DNA from: Epinephelus fuscoguttatus
Lineage: Eukaryota; Chordata; Actinopteri; Perciformes; Serranidae
Length of the DNA: 64,000 nucleotides
Assembly (NCBI RefSeq): GCF_011397635.1
Contig: NC_064770.1
Span: forward strand, 7,030,826-7,094,825
Direction: 5' to 3'
Below are positions 35,161 through 47,340 of this stretch, piece after piece (the stretch's first letter is position 1; each line of letters starts with the position of its first letter). Made by a program: the position numbers and the translations under genes. A model generated the notes under the pieces. That model saw only the letters and a list, made by a program, of their open reading frames with translations, was not told the DNA's origin and ran no database searches.

Positions 35161-35889
35161 CCTGAACAGGCCGAAATACATGAAACCACATTAGAAATAA
35201 AGATTGTTTATAATGTTGAGTAAAAAGCGGAATTAGACAGCAGAGAAAAGAACAGTGGCCATTTACAACGTCCAAACTATTCTACTATTTAGCCTACAAT
35301 TGTTATCATTTAATACCACTAATATATAGATTATTTTGACTGAGTGAAAATATATTAGGGCTCGAAATAATCATTTTAAAAGGTAAAGTTTTTTATTCCT
35401 TCTCAATATACAATTTTTGTTTTAAAAAGGAGATTTCTGGCGGCTTCATTACATTTTTATGTTCTAATACTAAGATGGGAATGTTCCAGTATGTTCGTGC
35501 GTGATGCCCATGATAAGGATCTAACTATATCTTATGTTATAAATACTCACCTGAGCTGATTCTGATTTATTTCGTCAGGACAGAGACATTATATTCATGT
35601 CCATGCCATGTAGGCTATGGGAAATTGTGGCCTGAACATATGAAATAAAAGACATATAAAGCCTCGACAAACTCAAAATGATCATTTATAACGACGAAGA
35701 GGAAAAACTCTATATACGGTGAAAAGTTGAAAGAATAAAAAAAAAACAAACGTGTTTTGTTGAAGGCCTATGTCACGCGAATTGTTCCGGTACTGTCTTT
35801 GCCTGCATCCCTTGTGTCCTGTCACGGGAGCAAGACACTTCAATACATCCTATATGGGTGTAGATAGCACCCCTTGCGGTAATTGCATA

Positions 35890-35962
35890 GCCCGGCTAGC
35901 TCAGTCGGTAGAGCATGAGACTCTTAATCTCAGGGTCGTGGGTTCGAGCCCCACGTTGGGCG
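35890..35962 (+). tRNA. tRNA-Lys (anticodon CTT)
   Basis: A complete 73-nt cloverleaf. The acceptor GCCCGGC pairs with GTTGGGC (two G-T pairs), the discriminator is G, and the anticodon loop CTCTTAA carries CTT. A box TAGCTCAGTCGG and B box GGTTCGAGCC are intact, and a TTTTT pol III terminator follows at 35970. It matches the vertebrate tRNA-Lys(CTT) sequence as I remember it. No intron. Apparently a single gene here. Confidence 0.97.
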
Positions 35963-36235
35963 CTTCCTGTTTTTAATGGTAAGTGGAGTCAGTAGGAGTG
36001 ATTAAACAACTATACCTTACCTCTGCCCAAAATAAAAGCGGCTATTATCAATTTCCCCCTTTCCCTTTCTCTCTCATTTCAGAGACTGATCTCAGTTCAT
36101 CATTTAAAGGAAGGCTGCATTTCTAGTATACATATTGAGGAGGGAGGAAGCTTGCCAGAGGAGCTACCAACAAACATGCGCAGTTGTACACTTTGCTGAA
36201 GTCGCCCATGATGTGTAAAAGAGGGGCTGTAGCAG

Positions 36236-36770
36236 GCTGCAGCAAATAATGTCATAACAACCATTATAGTATAATATCTGCCAGTAACACCATCATTTTT
36301 ACATTTTTGATGTAATAAACGTTGCTCTTGCAAATAACTTACCAATAATGTAATAACATTTCATAACCAACAATGTAATAATTCTTTGTGCATAATGTCA
36401 TAAATTATTACATTACTGACTGCTTAATACATTATTGGCTGGGTTAACAAATAATAAAAATGTGTTTTCTCTGGGGTCAAGATTGGTCAGGCTTTTGAGT
36501 AATATTTCAAAGAAATGAAATGGGCAAGTCTTATGGAATTCTGACACTTGATAATAAATAAAACTTTAACATAATGATTTAAGTATATTACATTATTGCC
36601 CCAGTTACTGAATTTTGAATGATTTTCTAACCCAGCTTATAACCAGCCCTTAATGTAATAACTTATTACATTATGTGCAAAAAGTTATTACATTATCAAC
36701 TTGTATAACATTAAAAAAAAAATTAAGTTATTGGCAGTTATTACATTAATGGCTGCTATAGAGCTGACAC
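36236..36770. mobile_element. AT-rich element with repeated TATTACATTA motifs
   Basis: AATGTAATAA or its complement TTATTACATT occurs about eight times, in both orientations, between 36340 and 36745. The ends carry GCAGCAAATAATGTCATAAC on the left and TTATTACATTAATGGCTGC on the right, a loose inverted repeat. It resembles a MITE with many subterminal binding-site-like repeats. No coding capacity. Confidence 0.5.
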
Positions 36771-37395
36771 ATTGTGAGTTGAATTAAAAGTAAATATGTA
36801 AGTGTCATAATAAGTGTTATGTTCATCTGACACATATCACAAAATACAGTAGAAAGCTTTAATGAAATGATACTTCACTACTCGAATGATTATTTGTATT
36901 TCAGTTACTCACCTTGTATTATGTTGAATTGGAACATTTTATTTAAAGGTGACTGAGATTCAGCAAAGTCATTCAATAACACAAACTAGTGATCAAGGGA
37001 GTGGTAGACCAACAACTGTCACATTCAGAGAGGTAAAATTTCTGCTTTTGTTTATGGAATCTGGCTTTGAAGAGAGAAGCTCCTGTTGGGGAGTATTGTG
37101 ACCTATTTTCAGTCCCCTAAACTGGTACCCTTAAGTGTGCCGCACGTTCATGCATGCATGCATACAGTGGTGCAATGTAGCTACTTTAAATTAAATTACT
37201 TTATTATTTGTCAGTCTACACAATCATTTAGACACTTGACAGTTGAAATGCATCTTTTGGCAAATCCTCCCTACACACATTCAACAAGGGCAGCAGTTTG
37301 GAGGTTTGGTGCCACCTCAGCAGTGCCCAGGAGGTACCTCTAAAGCTACGTCCCCACCGACTGAGCTGCTTCTGCCCCATACATATAGTTAATCA

Positions 37396-38425
37396 AGCAC
37401 TGTACTTAAATACAAATTCAGTGTATTTATACTTAAGTTGAGTATTTCCATTTTAAGTAACTTTATACTTCTACTCTGCTACATCTCAGAGTTAAATATT
37501 GTACTTTTACTGCACTACATTTGTCTGACAGCTTTAGTTACTTTGGACATTACATTTTTTCATCCCCTTCCAGTGAAAACCATGTATCTTCAGATGTGTT
37601 GATGTTGACTGTTTGTGATAAACCGAAGAATGAAGTGTTCCTTTATGAGAAAATTCTCCTACTTTTTAAGCGATAGAAACTCTTTAAAACCCTCTTGGAT
37701 CAGCTGGAAAATGCATTGTCACAAAGCTGAAAACAGGGCTGTTTTTCTGACACCATGGAAAAGTTTACGTTTTAGAGATTTGTGGTTCTCACAGGACAGC
37801 CATGTTACAAACATATGGTGATCTTACAGTATAAAATATGATGTACTGTTGTAGATTAAACTACCCAACAGTGTACAGTGTTTCCTCTAGGATTTTTTTC
37901 AGCGGGGGGGGGGGATTTCAGGCACGGTATGAGATCGCTGCTTGTTCTCGCGATATTTCGGCCGCGCTCTGGAAAGCAGAGCTAAATGGTAAACAAACAT
38001 GGCACCACACCTGTAAGGTAAAACACCACATTTACATGTCGTTTTCTATATGTTCTCTGACATTTATCCTAACGATATGAGGCGGTCTTTGTGGGAAAAA
38101 AAAAGCTTGTTTAGTGGACTAACTTTGCACTTGAAGTATGCCCGTTCACTTACGTTTTAACAGGTCTGACACTACTAATGCGCCCCGGCTGTATCTAGGC
38201 TAATGGCTAATATGCTAACTATTATTTTTATGTCACTAGTCACTTGAAACAAATTTAGGACGATAGGAGACAGGTTGAAATAAACCAAAATTTCCCTTTA
38301 AACATCTACAGCAATAATATGCAACATACATATTAATGCAGTAGTAACATTAATGGAGTATTTTCACAGTGTGTTATTACTACTTTTACTGAAGTAAAGG
38401 ATTTGAATACATCTTCAACCACTGC
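37396..38425 (-). repeat. AAGTACTT-type repeat (reverse copy) with two insertions
   Basis: Outer parts at 37396-37555 (CACTGTACTTAAATAC, TTGAGTATTTCCATTTTAAG, TTATACTTCTACTCTGCTAC), 37826-37880 (TATAAAATATGATGTACTGT, ACTACCCAACAGTGTA) and about 38300-38425 (ending CAACCACTG) belong to the same repeat as 32001-32520. About 37556-37825 is one insertion (CATCCCCTTCCAGTGAAAAC type) and about 37880-38290 another (CAGTGTTTCCTCTAGGATTT type with a G run). Confidence 0.55.
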
Positions 38426-38649
38426 ATGTATGCGCTTATGCATGCACTAGGCATTTTCATCAGGATGGGGGACAGATATTTAAGTGATTAGCACACCTAC
38501 CAAGCACACATTTCAACATTGTGGAAGCACCTCAGCTTCAGCTTGTTTTGCTTCCCAAAGTGCACCAAAACAGTTTATTTGGAAAAAGTACAATACCACT
38601 ATAACACACATGACCAGCTGTACAGTCCATAGATCGAAAGCTCTGGCTG

Positions 38650-38852
38650 TGTTTAAAAACGTCATAGTAGGCCTATATAATGTCGTCCATATACCATTAA
38701 AAATGTCTTAGGATATTATGTCATCCAAATATTATAAAATAAAGTCAGGGTGAAGTATGTCGTCTAAATATAAAAAAAAATGTCATAGTAAAGTATGTCA
38801 TCAAAATATCATAAAAAAAACGTCATATTATATTATGTTGTCAAAATATCAT
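38650..38852. repeat. degenerate minisatellite, unit about 45 bp
   Basis: Recurring AAAAATGTCATAGTA- and TATGTCGTCAAAATAT-like blocks (38655, 38700, 38750, 38800, 38835), about 4 to 5 imperfect units. Confidence 0.6.
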
Positions 38853-40506
38853 AAGCAAATGGAAGGCAAAGGTCCCTGTCAGATGTCCACGTCCCATCCT
38901 TGTGTGGCCAGATAGTATCACTGCCAGCCAGGTTCCCCAAATTCATTGAGCTACACCGCAATATGTTCATGTAGTCCCTGGTAACTGCTGAAGTGCCCCC
39001 AGGGTATAAGTACCCCTGGTTGTGAGTCACTGTCGAGAACCAATTACTGCAATGCTGCAATCACATCACAAACGACATAGCAACAGGCTACAAAGTCATT
39101 GTCAGTGGATGCTGGTGACATGAAGCTACAAACTGATGCCAGACACTTGTTGCTGCAGAGGGGCCTGACGTCTGTGATGTGCTACTAATCACATTTGAGC
39201 TGGCCATAACTTTTTTCAAGGCTCCAATGACACGGTGAAGTGTCAGCCAAACATATGCTTTTGCTTCACCTTATTTCTGGTTCCCTTTCCTGTTCTGATC
39301 CAAGGAAACTATAAAAAAAAGGACAGGACATGACATCCGTGACAGCATTCCACCTTTGGTCCCCTTCTGAGCTGCTCAATATTTGCTCCTCTAAAAACAG
39401 CTCACAACAATGCTACTTCCTGCTTGTTGGCCACCTTAATATGATCTTATCAGCAGTAGTGAATAGAATGAACAGAATATGAGAAACATCTACATATACA
39501 CTGAAACAAATATAATCTTATTAATGCAACTGGGGTGAAAACTGAGGCATTTTGATGGTGAATGTTGAAAACTGCATTTTAATGTGTTACAGATATTTAT
39601 CGGAACTTTCCAGGACAGTCCCAGACAAACTAGGACATCTGGTCACTGTACCAGAGAGGGCTGTCTGTTTGGGAAGTACTGAGCATATGACTTGAGATTT
39701 GGATTATATTGTATGAGTTGTGTGAGAGTTCGTAAAAGTGTATATGTATCTAATTTTGCTGTCGCTAAATGCCTGTCGCCTTTGACTTTGATTCATCAAG
39801 AATTTTCTTTGTTTTTCGATTCTTCGTTTACAGAGGAGACGTGTCAAAAACATTTTCTTCCTCAATTCCACATATCAGCGGGTGATTAATTCAAATACAT
39901 ATGGTCATTTGGAGAGCGAAGTATTCTTTTAACAAAATAATGGACGGATGATAGAGCTGTGCAATATGTAATTTTTATTTGACATTGCTTTAAAATAGTA
40001 GCTCTGAAGCACAAAAGTCCAGTGTTGGGCAGCGACTACATTTCTCAGTAGCGTGCTGGTAGTGTCACAAATAGTTTTTCATTAGCTTAGCTCTTTTATT
40101 CATCAAGTAGTGCAGTAGCCAGAGCTGTACCAACACATCAGTAAATTAAATGGCTGCTTAGGGCCCCATAGCCAACAGAGGGCCTCCAAGAGCAATTGAA
40201 ATGTCCCACAACCAGAGCCAGGTGACCCTATGCTCACTACACAAGTTACATAGACTCTGCAAATTATGCAAGGATCCCTGTCTCCCCCTTGTATCAAAGT
40301 GTGTTTCAGTGTTTACAACCTAAACTATCCACACACACACACACACAAACCATGAGTGTGAATTGTGGGGAGCGCAATCAGGTAAATCGTGTTCTCTCCT
40401 CTCTGAGTTTTATGTCAGTAAATAACAGCAACATTAGCTATATATGCAATGAGTTGCTAACTTGCAGTGCATCTCTTTTTCATCCTGTCTTGCTAACTTA
40501 GGTTTT

Positions 40507-42811
40507 TTTTGCAATCCCTTTAGCACTAATTTCAGAACCTTGATGTCACAACTCTAGACACAAAACTAAAAACGGTCATCTCTTGTAACACAGGCTGTCC
40601 AGTGCTCAAAACATTGCATTGTGCATCCATATCTTTAAAGAAACCTTACACCTGCAGAATCACTGTTTCAAATAACGCATTGTATCATGAAATACCACAT
40701 GAACTTAATTTAGATCACCCACACACAAGATACAGATAGTTTCATTGTTTATTACTCTGAACAATCATTAAATATTGTCGTATAAAATATGTGAACAATG
40801 CTTCTTTATGGTACTACGTCACTCTAAATGGTTAACTGAAATTTATTGAAGAAATACAACATAGATTTCTTTGAATCAAAACAAAAATAACTGGCTATAA
40901 AAAAGAAAAAAACTACAGTACTATAAAACGCATGTAAAAAAAAAACTAATTAAAAAAAAATCACTCAATTCAAAAAAGGACTGATTACTGTACTGTGTTT
41001 CTGTCCATCAACCCGGTCTTGTGGATTTGGCCACAGGTTCTCATCCACATCACAGTTGATGTTTTCATTTGGCGAATCCAGGCCTGACACTGGTCTGCTG
41101 TGATGTCATTGCATCCATGGCCAGGACAAGGGTGACTTGTTCGTGTGGGCGCCTGTCATACACCTTCCACCTCCATGTGGAGAAAAATTCCTCAATCGGG
41201 TTAAGGAAAGAGGAGTATGGGGTAATTACAGGGTGGTGAATTGTGGATGGGCCTGGAACCATGCTTGCACCTCTTGAGCATGGTGGAACCTAACATTATC
41301 CCACACAATGACATAGATCACACCATCTACAGACCTGACCTCTCCAGACCTACCTCTACAGACCTGAGTTCGCTCATCAAGGAATGTTACAAGAAGAGCT
41401 GCATTATAGGATCCTATGCGAGGTCTGCGCCCCACCACACCATCTTCAGATATAGCCGCACACATGGTGATGTTGGCATCTTGAAACTGAACATACCTGA
41501 ACATAGTCAGTCCTCAGCTGCTTCACTCTCTCTGCATTTCTTTCAAAAGGCACACGGTATAGCTGTTTTAGAGACACCTGGTGCCTTTTCAGCACGTGTG
41601 CAATAGTAGGCAAACTTATGGCTTCCACACTGTTGAAAATGTCATCATTGTCCAAGATGTGCTGCCGAATGTCTGAAAGGTGAATATCATTTCTGGCCCG
41701 GACCAAATTGACTACAGCACGCTCTTGTTCATCAGTCAGAATTTTGCCTCTGCCTCCACTATTTGGCCTAGTCTCAATTCTGCAGGGAAAATTACAGTAC
41801 AGTACTGTAAGAACCTGTCACTATAGAACACATTTAATCACATCATGTGGAAGACATTGGCATGCAGTATACAGTCATTTGACAATTGAGAGTAGCTTAC
41901 AGTAATGTTTAGTGCATGCTTTAGACTTACCGGTTCTGAAAGTTCTGATGATTGACGCCACAGTTGATCTTCTGAGGTTTGGTTGAATCATTCTAGCTGC
42001 CTCAGTCATTGTCATGCCATGATTTACAACATGGGCTACAACTATTGCCCGGATTTCACTGGACACTCTTTGCTGTTGTTGTCTTGGTCTGTGGCCTTGT
42101 CCTCTACCACGTTCCCCCACACCTCTAAAATGAGGCTCATGTCCACCTCTCTGTTGAGGCCTAAGCCCTCCTCTCATACGAGGCCCACGACCACCTCTCA
42201 GAAGGGGTGCGTGACCCCTGCCAATCCTTTGACCACCATGTCTTCCTTGTCTTCCTCTTCCCATTGCTTGACCTCTGTTGTGATCACCTGCCAGCTCCAT
42301 GTTACTGTACTGAAATCACTTGTGCTGTCATGGATCCCACTCATTTACACTCATACCACAAGGTGAAATCAATCATCAGTAATGAGTTGAGAGTGTTGGA
42401 AAAGCAATTACAAGGGCCTTTCATGATCTAAACATTAAATATTGTTCAGCAGTTTCCATCAAACTGTTTGTTAAGAGAAATGCAAGTTTAACTTATTATT
42501 TTGAGCAGTTGTATACATTGATAGTTAGATCATTGTAATGAAATGAATAGACAGTCATCTCAGATGTAATGTGTGAATTGCATTTTGAAATGGTAATACT
42601 TTGATGTTAAGTTGTGTCATTTTGAACAGGTGATTTTAGTTAAATGAACAAATGATCTTAGGTTAATATGTATAGTATCCAAGCAAATGGAAAAAGTGTT
42701 AGGAGTTTTGAAAAGATGTGCATTTTGATCATTAGTTTTGAGTTTTGTGTCTAGAGTTGAGAAAAGGGATATCAAGGTTCTGAAATTAGAGCTGAAGTCA
42801 TTGTAAAAGTA
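40507..42811 (-). mobile_element. IS630/Tc1-superfamily transposon, 2.3 kb, internally deleted
   Basis: Terminal inverted repeats: CTAATTTCAGAACCTTGAT at 40526-40544 against ATCAAGGTTCTGAAATTAG at 42771-42789, then AACTCTAGACACAAAACT at 40550-40567 against its exact complement at 42741-42758. Similarity extends outward to about 40507 and 42811. The minus strand carries a broken transposase gene. Confidence 0.85.
41000..42300 (-). pseudogene. DDE_3-type transposase pseudogene
   Basis: From ATG at 42300: an RGG/RGR-rich N-terminus, then QQQRVSSEIRAIVVAHV and MTEAARMIQPNLRRSTVASI (HTH), a possible intron (41937 to about 41785), GGRGKILTDEQERAVVNLV, LYRVPFERNAERVKQLRTDY, then ITMCAAISEDGVVGRR, VIYVIVWDNVRFHH (second catalytic Asp) and FLNPIEEFFSTWRWKV (Glu). 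The FVDEAGFNL-type segment with the first Asp, expected between RTDYVQ and ITMCAA, is missing. The C-terminal DVDENLWPNP-like end is in another frame. Inactive. Confidence 0.8.
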
Positions 42812-44630
42812 ATGTTGGCTGGGCAGTGCTTCTCTTGGTCCATCCTGCTCTGGGACTTTGTGCCTGACAAGAGTGAAATACAACAATTTAATACCATGTT
42901 GCAGCTTCCTATACATTAAATGAAACAGCAACAACCTCTGTGACTAGTCCAGGCAATATATGAAGTTGATGGCCCTCCTCTCAGGCACACATAATTTTAA
43001 AACAAGACAGTGATCATCTATTCTCTCAGTCAAAGTTTAGTTTAAAATCTGGAGTAGTGTAGGGGGGAAAGCAATGAATGACACTCACCATTGATTAAAT
43101 GCTGAATTTAAAATGTTGATTAGCTGGGTATAGTGGCCGATAGAGATGCACATCTCTCTGTTGATAATAACCATCCATCAAGTATTCAGCCGAGCCACAA
43201 TATAAATAGCTTTTTATTAGGTCAAATGATTAATTTAAAAGCAACAACAACACGTGATTAATCGTTAAATTCAATAGTTAAAATTCCATTTTTTACATTT
43301 CAAAACAGTTTGAAAGTCCATTCTAAGTATTTTGACTGGGAATCAAATGAATGCAAGGAGATTTACTTCATGACTTTTAGATTTATTTCTTTCAAATCAG
43401 TGCTGCACTGTTACAACAGTGTGATCGACGAGACAAAATAATAGCATGCAATTAACCCTCTGAAACCCACAAACTGTAGACCTATATTTGTCTTTTTGGG
43501 GGAGGACAGGGGATCTTTGGAGGGAGATAGCAGGTCAACAGTATACGCTACATAGAAGTAGTATATATCGCCTGAAAGCTGGAAACCCAAAGATTAATTT
43601 GAGATGCTGCTCATCACTGTGTCAGGTTTTTCTAGTCATAAATGTATAATAAACATTATAGGCAAAAAAGTTCATAGTTTGTGCCCAAAACTGTATGAGA
43701 CTAACATAAAGTGGACATATCTGTGAAGGAGAGACTTGTTGGTACCCACAGAACCCATTTTTATCCCGATATCTTGAGGAGAGAGGTCAAAAGTCCTCTG
43801 TGAAAATGGCCATGCTGTTTCTCCCTCACCAAAATTTAGCCTAACTTTGGAGCAGTATTTAGCTCATTTATTTTGTGTCTGGTGCACTAAAAACCTTTAT
43901 GTTACTGTATTGTACTAAACTAAAAGTTTTGAGTGCAGTCTGTTTCCCAAAATACTTTAAGTTGAGTGAGCAAATTGGGATTTACAGTGTATGATCATTA
44001 CTGACAATGGTAAATGCATCAAACTTTACTGTGAATATGTTTTTTACCTTTAAATAAGGAGGATTAGCATGCAAATACGAAATAATGAATGCATGCATTA
44101 CCCTTCTGAAAACCTATGTGACAGCCAGGATAGATGAACAAACAGACAGACAGATAAGTAGATGATTAGATAAATTTGATATCTGCAGACTCTGGGAAGG
44201 AAGCAGTAATGTTGCCCTCTGGTGGTCAACAGCTACCATGGCAAAACTATATTTTGTTTGTTTGTTTGTTTTTTGTTTATTTTGTGTTTTTATTAGTTTT
44301 CTCTAGGTATGATGAGATAACATTTCTCCACGACTGGGTGACTGCAGTCTGGAGGAGGAAGACCCTGCTCATTCTGGTGTCGTTGGTAGTCAACATTTTT
44401 TCTGTTGAACACTGTCAAATAAGCAACATTAAATTTAATGTTTTAAAACATGAAAACATGGAAGCTTCAATACTTTTTATATGATTTATATGTACTGGAT
44501 AGCAGTCTTTGTTAGTAGGGAATCATCTCTCTCGTACTGCCTAGGTCTATAGAGCAGGTTTTGGGACAGAAAACTATGGGGAGGGGTGGGAGGACTGTAG
44601 TACATGGCTTATGAATTGGTGCTGACTCAG
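42812..44630. other. no gene recognised
   Basis: AT-rich sequence with scattered short repeats, including a CCCTCTGAAACCCACA fish-repeat piece near 43455. The open frame at 44176-44484 is not supported by similarity or codon structure. Confidence 0.5.
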
Positions 44631-44643
44631 CAGAAAGAAATAG

Positions 44644-44667
44644 GTCATCATCATCATCATCATCATC
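44644..44667. repeat. (TCA)n microsatellite
   Basis: About 8 TCA units. Confidence 0.9.
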
Positions 44668-44767
44668 TCTCTCAGATGGCCTGGCTTACATCAGAGCAGG
44701 TGTGTGTGTGGCATACAGGTCAGTTCTGGTTCAGGTCTGTTTCATTTGGCACTCAATGCTGAGGTGT

Positions 44768-44772
<5 letters not shown>

Positions 44773-44827
<55 letters not shown>
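44773..44827. repeat. (TG)n microsatellite
   Basis: About 27 TG units. Confidence 0.95.
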
Positions 44828-44828
<1 letters not shown>

Positions 44829-45689
44829 GGGGGGAAGGTCATGTGGTTCAATACTCTCTGAATGTGCTTGCACTTCTTCCTCTTGCCCTGCCTTTCCCAG
44901 AGGCCACGTGTCAATCAAACACCATGGACAGGACATTTCCCTGCACTTGGTCCCACAGTGACAGTGCCTTCCTTCAGTTATAAAAAGGATAAAGGTGTCA
45001 GGGATGTGTTCTCTCTTGGTTCTGATGTGTCCTGATTCACTGCTCGCCTGATTTATATATCATACTGACAGCGCTACACTCACTGCCATTGGCTGGGGGG
45101 AGTTAGCATACAACAGCTGATTGGCCAGGGCTTTGACAGTGATAAATTGGCCTCCTGCTGGTTGGGTAATTAAGTTCTGACATCACTGAATGTGGGCTGG
45201 GCGAGAGAAGGTGAGAGAGAGGGCGAGAGAGGAAGAAAAAGAGAGCAAAGTGGGAGGGATTAAAATGATAAAGAGACCTAGTTTTTACATGGGAGAGAGA
45301 GATAGAGAGAGAGTAAGAGGCAAAGTATGCAAGTAAGAAAAATCTGTGTGTGTGTATGTGTTTGGAGGGGGGGCATATTGGCAGTCTTGTACAGCTCTTA
45401 AGCGAAGAACATCATTATTTTGCAGGAGCATGAATAAAGTGATTGAATTACCGCACTGTTTAATGTCTGGATGCATTTTGTTTGATTTTTAGTGAAAAAT
45501 GGTGGAAAATATCCAAGAAAGTATCTGTCCAGTTCCCCTCAGACATATAAGTACACATATAGACATATAGGTACATTATCTTAAATAATTGAACTTTTGT
45601 TTTGTTGTGTGAAACCACTTTTCCCTCACGCCTTTAGTATTTTAATATCCTGATATTATTCTAAGCTAATCTTTATGTCTGTAGAACTA

Positions 45690-45760
45690 TGGCACCATGG
45701 TGGGGCAGCTGTGGCTCGGGAAGAAGAGCAGGTCGTCTACTAATCCTTTGCTTTTCTGAC
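45690..45760 (+). repeat. tRNA-like SINE head fragment
   Basis: TGGGGCAGCTGTGGCTCGGG, then AGAGCAGGTCGTCTACTAAT, resembles the head of a fish tRNA-derived repeat (GTGGCTCAGGAGGTAGAGC type). No B box is preserved after it. Confidence 0.45.
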
Positions 45761-45929
45761 TTCTATCATGTCTGTCATTTTTTTGCTGTCTTGCTGGGAT
45801 TTGATCACTGGGATTTGATTATTAGTCAGGACAGCTGGGAATGTTTATCTTTTCACCAAGTCTGTGAGTGTGGCAAAATGTGGTCCTATGTGACACCTAC
45901 TGTAGCAGCAGCTACCACAGGAGACGTTT

Positions 45930-47340
45930 GAGTATTTGGCAGGTGTTTATGTGTCTGTCTGTCAAACAGATTTTTGTCAGCGCGAAAACATTGCAACCAA
46001 CCAGCCTCAAAACTTTCTAGGTTTGAAATTGAGCGCCAGCATGAAGGAAGACAACATGCTAGCATTGCAGAAGCAAAAGAGGCGTAACGTGTAACACAAC
46101 GGCATTGGCCTCTAGTGTGACATGTCACATATGCGTCATCATATTTATCAACAATAACGATGACATAGCATGCCAGTAACAATCATTTACCGCCTCTGTT
46201 AGATGGCAAGGAGCTCCCGGATGTCATTGTTTTCAGTTTGCGGACATTTTCAGTTGCTGTTCTTCTTTGAGTTAGCTGCTAACTGTTATCAGCTACTTTA
46301 AAATCTCCCGCAGTGGGTCACACGCATACCACGTTGTCAAATTGTCACACCCATGATCCTGTCATGCTTGGCTGTCTGGTTTATACAGACATTGTTTTGG
46401 CGCTGTTACTGTCTCCGATGCTGACTTATAGGCAAGACAACTTTGTTTCCCCATTCCGTGTTTGTACCTTTTACACAGCACAGTGAGGCTGAATGACACT
46501 GTAAAATTCCTGCCTTAAAAGGCAGTTTAATATGGGCTATGGTTTCATTCACGGTTGGTGAGGGTGGGACTTCCAGACTGCTGCATGCAGTGACTAGGGC
46601 TAATGTTAAGCTATGTTGGCTGGCTGTTTATCAAACCTAAATGTCTTGTTTTCTACACATAGCAAAGAAAGCTGCCAAGCAATGAGAGTACAGTAGTCTA
46701 ATGAGGACTATAACAGTACTGAATAAGCTATATGATATGATTCAGCTATAGCCCATAGTTTGTTCCTACACTGAGGTAACATTATTAACTCTCCATTTGG
46801 CCTGTCTCTGTATGACTAAATGTTTTGGCTAAAGGGTCTATGAGTCAAGGTAACATTAGACAGCATTATTGTACAATGCAAGTGTGGTGTCAGGGCTGAT
46901 TAAATGCTTTAGAAAAACTTGTGAGTGATTGTTCTGTCTCCGTTGCTGTGATATTGTAATGTCTTGCAGCATGACATAAGCTTTATTCCTAAAGCAATGG
47001 TGTAACATTACAGGGTGAGGTGACGTTTCAGCTTTCCATTAGGCCTGTCTCTGCATGGCCAAATGTTCTGCCTGCAAACCATCACCTTTAATGTGATGTG
47101 GAAATGTAATTATGTTATTTTTCTACAGCAGGCTCCAGCTGGAAGCCTGGCTGTAAAAATTAATTAGCACCTTCAAAACGCCAAGCCTGCAACACCATAA
47201 GGAGTCAAGTGACAGCAGAAGAGTCACTGCCAGCGACAGCCGGCAGACACGGCCCCCACAAACCTCCAGAGATCTCCAGAAAGACTCAGACACCCCAGAA
47301 AAATCTGAAAACCCCTGGAGACCCCCAGAAGTAGCCTATG
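45930..47340. other. no host gene recognised; unidentified repeated words
   Basis: The phrase GGCCTGTCTCTG followed by TGACTAAATGTT or TGGCCAAATGTT occurs at 46799 and 47043, suggesting an old duplication or repeat. 47260-47340 has CCAGAGATCTCCAGAAAGAC and CCCCTGGAGACCCCCAGAAG, the start of a diverged tandem region. Confidence 0.45.

Noticed and set aside
35770..35976. Open frame of 68 codons over the tRNA gene
   Set aside because: Its second half is a translation of tRNA-Lys; this is a well-known false protein pattern.
41241..42366. Plus-strand frames at 41241-41606 and 41983-42366
   Set aside because: Shadows of the minus-strand transposase, which has recognisable DDE motifs.
44176..44484. 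102-codon frame with a hydrophobic stretch
   Set aside because: The hydrophobic part comes from a (TTTG)n run, and no homologous residues or splice context are seen.
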